Positions 40,795 to 50,800 of a stretch of 64,000 nucleotides of DNA are shown one piece after another. The DNA lies in contig HG738138.1 in NCBI GenBank assembly GCA_000499405.2, forward strand, positions 21,710,824 to 21,774,823, given 5' to 3'. The position numbers and the translations under genes are program-made. This DNA is from Onchocerca volvulus (lineage: Eukaryota > Nematoda > Chromadorea > Rhabditida > Onchocercidae). Under the pieces are notes generated by a model, which saw only the letters and a list, made by a program, of their open reading frames with translations, made no database searches and was not told the DNA's origin. Each line of letters starts with the position of its first letter. Position 1 is the first letter of the stretch.

Positions 40795-43700
40795 AACTAC
40801 TTAACCAAAGAAGGAATACTTCTCTTTTTAGTTTGTCTAATTTCACTATTTATTACTGCTTGTATGTACATTTGGACAGAAAAAATTTCATACTTAAAAC
40901 TTCTCAAGAAATGCATTAACTAACATTAACTTACTTCAACAAATTTGCTTTTTCTTCTATCTTTTGATGAATTTGTGCATCTATCACACTGCACTGCTGT
41001 AGACTTCTTCATACGACCGATGCCTATTTGGAAATTTGGCGATGGTTTAGAATGCTGAAATAATAATCGAAGCTAAACAGTAAATTTTGACTTAGTTTTT
41101 TCAATATGAATCTAATGAAATGATTGACCAATATAAAAACTAGGACTCTTCATGAATAGATCATATAAAGAGAATAAACACTGTTAGAAAAAAACAAAAA
41201 AGTTGAACACAGATAAAAGCAGTTTCATTTTTTCAGCGAATCTTCATTCTAATTCTCAAATTGCGAAATATCCAAATTAATTTTTTAAAATATTAAAACC
41301 ATTTCTTCCAGGAAGCCAATGCCGAGTCAGTCAAAAAGGTCTTACACAACAGTTTGAAAAATAAAACATAGCTCTTCATGTTGTTGTTCGCCGACGGCCA
41401 TTTCAACCCGTCGATGACTAATTCTGAGCAATGATTTGTTACCACACAATAACTTTGCTTTCGCAAACAGGAAATGACCTCAGCATACACGGATATTCAA
41501 AAATTTCAATAAATACAAGTCTGCTATCAAAGCGACTTAAAGCTTTATTAAACTTTGATAAAAAAAAAAAGTGGTAAATTAGCAGTTCATTTAAAACCGG
41601 AAATAATGAGAAAAAATGCTTACATCTATAGTTGTTGAGGCTGGTATGTCGACAATTGGACTACTTGTACATTCTACTGGAATACATTTACTCATCGCTG
41701 TCGTCGGTACCGCTTGATCAGGAAACTACAAAAATCTTGAATAAGATATCACTTAATCTTTCATAATCACATTGTCTATTTTTCCTTCTCATAGTCAAAA
41801 TATTCTAATAAAAAATACCAGTCAAAATCAAATAACTATTATATTCGAGATATGAACAGCTAAAAAAAAATCACATTGTTTATGACATAAGTATAATAGA
41901 AATGGATGAACAACAGTCCCCAACTGTCTGAAATCTACTTTATAAGAGATTGCAAATCTATCGTTCTCAACTTTCATAAATTCTAAATAATTTCGAAATC
42001 TGCATTAAATTCCAAACACATATGGTTATTTTACAAACAGTAACCTTGTTTGCGACGAGATGAATAGATCCGTCATCGATGATGAAGGCTTCACGTTTCT
42101 TACTCATATTCATTTCAGCAACTGTTGTCATTGAGTCGTCGTTGTTGTTGTTTTGATTATTTCCCTCTTCTCTGACTAATTGATCATCATTTTCCACACT
42201 ATCTGTAAAATGATTGATTTTCAAATTTGAAAGTCATACATTTCAAAGAAAACAATCAAATACGCAGGAAAAGAATCCAGAAATTAATATTATTGTTAAT
42301 TTTGATTTTTTTTTCCCTATAAAAACTTGCCAATCTATAGAGTAAGAAAAAAAAAATTTCAGTTAATAGGAAGAGTTAAGAAAAGGGGAAAATTCTTCAA
42401 GTGTCTATCGATTTTCAACATCTATTGTATCTCTACTATTGCAAAAATTTTCATGGGGAACGAAAATTCGCTCAATAATAAATCTTTAATTATTCACAAA
42501 ATAATGATAAAAAATGGATAAAGAATGAGAAGGATTGAAAGCAAGAATTAAAATGTTTAATAAAAAAAAAAAAGTATAGATTCAAGGATGGCAAATTATC
42601 GGTAGATGGGAACCTTGGTATATTTGATCTATCAAATGCATTCTTGTTGACTGAAAATGGAATACTGCTTGAAAATTCTCAATCTTCTAAATATACCAAA
42701 TGAATTATAGGTTAAGGAAAAAGATCTTAAGTTTTCATGTTGTAGTAATGAGATATTTTCTTTTTCACTGCAAACAAATACAACTGCTTAGAACTCAATC
42801 CCATAATTTATCACTAACTTGACAAGAAGGCTTGTCATCTCCACGTCATTCACGTCACCTCCACCAATACAATCGTCAAACAACGGGATTATCAATAGAT
42901 AGCTGGGAGAATTCAATGAAAGAAGAACACTGGTTGCCCGTTTATTTTATCAAGTCATTTCAATAGTAATACGTGTCAGAAAAGGAGTCATCAAGATGCT
43001 ATAGTTCGTCCTCGACCGTGTTAATTTATTTAACGCTAAAAACGATATGATAAATTAAATAATATGTAATTGTACAATACGAGGTACTGTGAAGTACATC
43101 GAGCTGACAATATTGAAAAGGTGGAATGATACATCGGATGGATGTTTGACACTTCTATGAATGATAGAGGTGTTGATGCTACTTTATTTATCAGTTTAAA
43201 TTTCCTCAGATTTCACACATCTTAAAGCTCGAATTTCAAAGATAAATATCAATATTACAAGGATAGAACTGATCACCATCAATCCAATCGAATGGATATG
43301 AAAGAGATTGTAGAGTTAGGACAGGGGGATATGTAATCCCTCATAGATTGGGACATTTTGCCTGACATTTCTTCTTCTCTCAAGAACAGTTGGTCGTACA
43401 TAATATCCTTTCATCAGTCTGAATCTTCCCTCTGCTCCCTGACAATCTGCTATAAAATCATTTAATATTGAAATTTATGTCATTTCGAAAGATAAATTCA
43501 ATACAGAATGGCGGAATATACATGGACTGTTCTCTCAAATGGCATGACAAACTTGGAGTATCGATCTTCTTGTTGACAATATTTCCAGGAGTTTGAAGAA
43601 CTGATCACCACCAATCGATTGGATAAGCATAGGAAAAGACGGTCAGTTCACATTCTTCAATACCGAGAATGAAATGATATATGTCAAGGAATGCTCATAT

Positions 43701-44843
43701 TAAGAGAATAACTATTCATCCAAAAATTACAGCAATTTTCATTCTCAAATTTCAAATCACTTCTTTCATCGATCATTATTGTTTGGTTCATTAAAAAAAG
43801 CAAGATATTATCATATCACAGGAGGAAATTTTCTAATATCAATTTCGATTCATCGGAAAAACATGCATGCACGAGAGTGAAGAACTGGTTTTTGTCGCAA
43901 TCCTTTATGCTACTGCATGCATGCATTATACATAATTAGCATTCTTCATCACTTCAAAAGGTGGCACCGACAATTATCGCAGATGAATGATCCAAATTTA
44001 TATAAATAAAAAATTGTCGATAATGTGTAGGAGTAGAGAAAAACAGGAAAAGATACTGGGATTGCGAAAAGTGGAGAGAAAAGAAAACATGCAATTTGTG
44101 TTTCCAACAAAGTTTCTAAGTTTCTAAGTTTGTAAGCATTTTCAAAGCTGTTAGCCGGCATCCATCCAGATTCTTCCTAATGAAGGAGAAACAAAACGTA
44201 AAGCCAGAACTGTCTTACGATTTCATTTTTATCTGAGACTTCTATTTAATCAATATTACATAACTATCGTGTGAGCGTGTTGTAGAATGGTGAAAGCTTT
44301 TACTTTAGATGATGCATAAGTGAGAAACGTTAGCTTGGCTAACTATGCCTTCTAACAACTTTTTAAGCTATTCATAAATAAGCTGAATAAAGTTCAAAAT
44401 GAAAATGTCCTTTCCCTGTCCAAAATTAAAATAATGTGAGGTTTTTATCCTATTCTGTCCGTCTTAACAACCTTGTTTCGACAATTTGAAAAAATGAAAT
44501 TCCATCATGAAAAAGTTTCATTTTTTTGGCGACTGTTTAAAAATTGTGAAAGTTTATAAAAAGTGCATATCGTTGTGAACTGTCAATGAAGATATTAATA
44601 TTTACTATTTAATTTAAATGCATTAGTGCATCATTTTATGATAACATTATCTGTTTCGCCGTCTGATACGAATTATCACGAAACAATTCATTTGGATAAC
44701 TGATAAAAGATGATCGCAAAGTATTAAATTAAATTTTACATTTTATCTGTTACATATCTTCTTAAGATAAACGTTATCTCCACGAATTATAATTCGGTTT
44801 AATTAGAAGATTGACCTATTATTCGTAAACTATCCCATCTCTC

Positions 44844-44876
<33 letters not shown>

Positions 44877-47800
44877 GTTCTTGGACTTTTAAACAATATT
44901 CTTCTGCTCTGCTCAGACAGCAGAATCTTCGAATACTAATTAAATTGATTAAAAAATACAAATAAATGAAAAAGACATAAATCCGATTAAAAATGCAACA
45001 AAGAAAAATTTAAAAAAAAAAAAATATTGTAAATGAATGAAGTTTTCACGGATCTGAATTGCAGCTCTATTGAAAATTTCGAAACTTGGCAAATATCTAT
45101 CACAAATAACAACAAATTAAGAATATTTTTCCAACATGTCATTTTCGTTACTCTTTCAAAAAAAATTAAAATGAAATGAAAGACAAATAATCTATTTATA
45201 GTTATCAGTTCCTTTAACACGAGCAATCATTTTTCTCCAAACTTATTCTCATCACTCTCATATGTCGATTGTCAAAGCTACTTTACAGTGAGAATGATAA
45301 TTCCATTTTCCAAATACTTATTTTGATGATTTCAACAAAATAAATTGGGAAACGATGGAAAATTTCAGAAAATTTTAAAAATAGTGCTGAATTGACTAAA
45401 AAAAAAAAAACATTAACAAGAAAAAATTTCTTTTTTTTTTTAAAGAATAAGGAATCCTGACATGCTCAATATAAAATCAGATTCATTTCTACAATAAAAC
45501 TGTCAATTCTTCACATGATTCGATTGATGGATTTAAAATGAAAGAAACCGGAATATTATGCAAATTAGCTGGGAGGAGACGAAATTTTTTCAAAGTCAAA
45601 TAGAGAAGAGATATTGAAAAGATCGGGAGGAAATACTGATCCATCTCATTATTATCAGGAAAGCATCAGGTGGCACTGCGTATGAGATATATGGAAGGCA
45701 GATGATATCTGATCATTAATCAACAACCGGCCAATAATAATATGCGAACAGAACAAACCACAACAAAGATAATGGAAGCTTTTTGAATCCCTTTCAGCCC
45801 CATATCAAATAATGATCAAATCATTTATCAATAACCGATCAATATGATCTAATCATCAATCAACAAACGATCAATAATAATGTACGAACGGGATAAACCA
45901 CAATAAAGATGATGGAAGCTTTCTGAATTACGAATCAAATAATGCCCATAAGCAGCACGGATAGAATTATTTTCTGTAAACAACGGGAACTTCCATTTCC
46001 TCTAATACTGAAAAGAATGGAAAGTAAATAGGAAATTTCCACGGGAACTTTTTGAAGGAGCCGAAAATCGATTTTACTTTCCCTAATAATTCTATAAGTA
46101 ATCAGTTAATTATCCTTTATCAAGCAAAAATCAGCATAGATGAAGCGAAGATGATAAAGAAGAAGCCATCAAAGAGAGGAAAGTTTGAATTCTTGTCAAC
46201 ATAAATGAAATACTAAAATTATTTCCTATGGGAAAAGCACAATCACTTAAAGACTTTCACATTTCGGCACAAAAAAACATTTGTCAGTCCATTGGTCAAG
46301 ATGTTTATTTATTCTTTTCTCTCTCTAAAGCATTTAGCCATCTCTCTCAAAAAGTTTTTTCTCTCTTAAAAAAAAAACTAATAGATAAGAAGTTATTCAT
46401 TGCTACGACCAATCAACAGCTGACGTTATTAACTAATGAACCAATCATCGTAAAAGTCTAATTTGCATATTCTTTCTTACTACTAACTTCAAGGCCATCA
46501 TGCAGACTTAATTAACATATTTCAACAATGTGACTAAATTCCGCAAAGTTCTGAATTATGGAATTCAAATGAGAAAATCTTTTGAATTTATTATATTTTT
46601 AGCGCATTTTCGGTCCATCATCTAAACCTTATTACAAAAACCTTATTATAAATTAAACATTACTGCAAAACGCACAGGTCTTCTAGTTTTGCTACCTTTG
46701 AAATTTTCTTTGATCTTGTGTCAAATTAAAACCACATGATTACAAATTAATCAAATAAGAAGAATGCGTCATATAATTCGGAAAAGTTATTGTGGGTAAT
46801 TTGGAATAGTTCCACCAATTACTTAGACTTATAAAATTTCCAAAAATTCTTGCAAATAAATTTTAAAAATGCATCATCCATTAAGCAAGAATAAAAAGGT
46901 GAAAGGTCAAAAATAGCTGTGCAAAGAGGAAAGAAAGAAAGATGACAGTGAAGAGATATTATTTGTAGAAGAACAAAACTATTGGTCACGAACAGATGGA
47001 TGGGCAGAGAGAGATAGCTGAATGAGAAGAATATGCTGATCATTGTACTACTGACCAAGAAGTGAAGGTGGTGTCGATCAAGATGGATCGATGACAGATG
47101 CGGATATGTGCAGAACAAACAGGAGAAGTGCCACCAGCAAACAGAACAGATGACACTTCACGATGAGGAAATGTTTGGACAAAGAGGAAAAGCAACAGAA
47201 ATCATGCAAAGAAATAGGAAAGAGGAAAGATTTGATGAAAACCATTTGGAAACAAAATTAAGAGAAGCTGGAATTGATGTCATCTTTGTCACGTATGTCT
47301 TGTTGAAACGGAAGATAGATATTTTAAGGCGTAATGTTCAATAATATTTGCTCGATGAAGTTAAAACAGGAAATAAATCGTTGATCAATATTGACATAAT
47401 GCTTACCGAGAGGTTGGAATTGCCCCAACAATAGACGTGTCGTATTTAGCGTAAGCTTATATATTTCACGTATACGTGTTATATCCCACGTATGCATAAA
47501 TTATGATAAATACTTGGCAGAATTATAATAAATTGCTCCATCAAAGTTCTATGATGCAAGCGCCTAATTATTCATCACAATTTATCCGTTGACTGAATCA
47601 TCGATGAAATCATCGCTTGCGTCATCTTTCGCGCACTTTGAATTCTTCGATGGGAAAGAAGTTCGGTATCTGATGGCTTAGGTTCTGTGAATATTGAGAG
47701 GTTTGAAGAAGATAGGGAAGGAAACGGATGCGATGATAATTTATGTTATGTTATGTTATCTACGTCTGCGCATCTCTCTTCAAACAAACGATAAATCGTC

Positions 47801-50800
47801 ATTCTGCCATTTCGTTGAAGCAACGATTTTAGAAGGAAAAGGACTGAAAGATATTTACTCAACAAATAAGAAAAAGATATTTACTCAGCAAATAAGCGAA
47901 AAATATTTGCTCAACAAATAAGGAAAAGACATTTACTCAGCAAATAAGAGAGACATTTATGCAGCCAATAAGAGAATGATGCTTACTCAACAAATAAGAG
48001 AAAGATATTTACTCAGCAAATAAGGCAGAAATATTTCTATTGCTTAGCATAGCAAATCACTCATTCAATACGAGTAAAAACTAACAAATTCACTAATTGA
48101 TAAAAATTATGATTAATATGTGAATAACTTTCCTAAATTAATGACTTTTTTTTTTAGAATTATTAATGATTTCTTTTTTTTTTAGTATGAATAACGATAG
48201 AAGAATCTCGATAAATTTTACATCTCTTGAATAGTACAAGTTCAATTCGGGCACCGATCACTACAGACAACAAGATTAAGAGATTAAAATGAATAAAAAT
48301 ATCTGTAGCAAAGAATAAACTAATCAACGTCAAATGAGAAAGTAAAACTTAAAAATTAATAATAATCGTCTGCAAATTTCAAAATCGGATCGATACAGAA
48401 GTAAATTTAGCAAAGATCTACAAAATGTACTCAGTACTATGTAAACGAAGGAGAATTCTGGAAAAGCTGTGGTGAATTATACATAATATGCATTTTTAAT
48501 CGATGAACTAAATAAACATCATTTAGCTGTGACAATGAATATAAACTTAGAGTTATCGATCGATCAAAATGGAACTAGCCAGTGAAAGATTTTTTTGCAG
48601 AGACTTCAATCCTATCATGACCTTTTTGTCTTCAGCTTAAATTCATTTCTAGACATATTGTATCGTGGCCTGAAGAAATCGAAAATACTTAACTGCCATA
48701 TTAGTTATTAATGAGCTAAGAAAATTAAACAGCACAGCATTAATTCCAGAAACTTGTTTTAAAAACTTGAACAGCGAATATACGTTTTAATTGAAAATTT
48801 TACCTGATTTTTAGAAACTGAATGGTACCACAGGGATTCCAAATAAAAAAGAAATGAACGATTTGTTAAATCCCAATTGAGTAAATCTTTTCTACTAACT
48901 TACTTAAAAAAGATAAAATGAAACTTCTATGTTTTGAATGGTTGCAATATTTTGAAATTTCCAGCGTATGATTATCTAGTGATCAGATCTTTTTGTGATT
49001 TAGTAATTCTGAAGCCATATTATGTCTTCTATCTCACCTTCCATCATTTAATTCAGCTTTATTTATTATGAAACTAATTTTCATTAAAATTAATTTAGCA
49101 ACATACAATGAGAAAAATCACTAAATCACTTTTACCAATGCCTGTTAAATCAATGCATATTCTTCAACCTTTTTAAATTAAATCTGAATTGAAATTTGGA
49201 AAACTGTAAGAGACGGAGAAACTTTTTTGAAACTATAAGAAATGAAAATCAAACGAATGCTGCACGATGGTTTGCAAAATAGCATTCAAAAAAAATCCTT
49301 TCTGAGCAAATGTTTGACCTTGAGGACTTTTTAAGAAGTTTGTTGAAAAAATTTCTTGTCACAAACATCATCCATCGATAGAAACGGAGGAATAAGAAAT
49401 TATGTTCAAAGAGAGGCGGCTGATGCTTTTGTAGATGAAAATAACATCAATCAACTTTGTCGTTTTCTTATCCTATTATGAACGAATTTGCTGAAAATGA
49501 AGAATTCTCTCGTCTCAAATTTTTTTGAATTTCAATTTTATAAAAAGAAGATAACATCTGGCTTAAGGATGATAAAGTAAAATACAAGGAAAAAATATCA
49601 TATATCAAAAACAAAATTTTTTAAAAACGAAAGTTTTTTATTTATTGATTTTGATCCGTATTTGCTTAATGAAATATTTTTCAAAATGATTTAAAAACAT
49701 AATTGCCAAAATGACTATATAAAGAACTTGAGCATAGGAATTCAGAACTCAGTATTTAACAATTTGTGAGCTGTGTTTTTTTCTCTTTTGTTTTCCCTTA
49801 AAGATAAAATTAGAAAGTAATACTTTAAATTTCAAATTTAACCATAAAAAATATTCCTTGAAGAAAGTGTAAAAACTATCCCATCTAAACATATTTCATT
49901 TTCTCAAAAAACTTGAAGAGAAAGTTGATTAGGAAAAAAATTCGGTTTGCAAAGAAGGTTTCTCGAGAGGCCATCACAAAATCTGTGGGAGATCAAAGAT
50001 TGCACAAAATGCATTAATCCCAAATTTGGAAGCTGAAATTAATGTAGTTGTAGAGGGCGGTATCACAAATAATGCAGATATGTATTGTAAGAATAAAGGT
50101 CATGTCATTATTAATTGAGTCCAAGGATTTAACAGTCGAAAGTTGCGATCAAAGATTAAAGACTTTGCGGGAATTATTGGTTTGTCATAGCTAAAAATAA
50201 ATGACATATTCAGTGACAAATGTAATATAATGCTACATTTTATGCTAATTGCCAATACGAGTCACTTTGTAGAATTAAGCAACGAATTTAAGAAATTTGA
50301 AAAAATGCTAATTTTTTCTAAAATTATTCATAAAAGTTTTTATTTGTCCGAAACAATTCGCCTGTTCCATCCTAATCGACAAAATAAACAAAAAACAAAA
50401 ATGCTCCAAGTTTTGTTCGCAATTTTTGTCTCCCTCCCTCTCTCTCTCCCTCTCTCTCTCTCTCGTCCTTGTCGAGCAGGTGGAATAATTGACTCAGCAG
50501 AGATACCATTTCATCCATGCGGAATATAAAATAAATTCTTGAAATTTCATTCACCCAAATGAGCACTGATTGGTCGATTAAATAGCGTCGTCGAGTTGTG
50601 TAGCATTGTTAGAAAATAAAATTTTACCATCTGCATTAATCGTTTATTGAAAGATTTGCGTAGGAATGAATGAATAACTGAGATGAATTGTAATTTGGAC
50701 GTGAACGTACGTGTAATGACGGAAGATGTGAAATGATGAAATGAAGTTTTCACGCTTTATAGCTAATAAGACAGATGTTCGGACGGATTGCTTGAAAGCA

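Noticed and set aside
47694..47921. 75-codon plus-strand frame
   Set aside because: Its end runs into the 26-bp minisatellite and no coding motif is visible.
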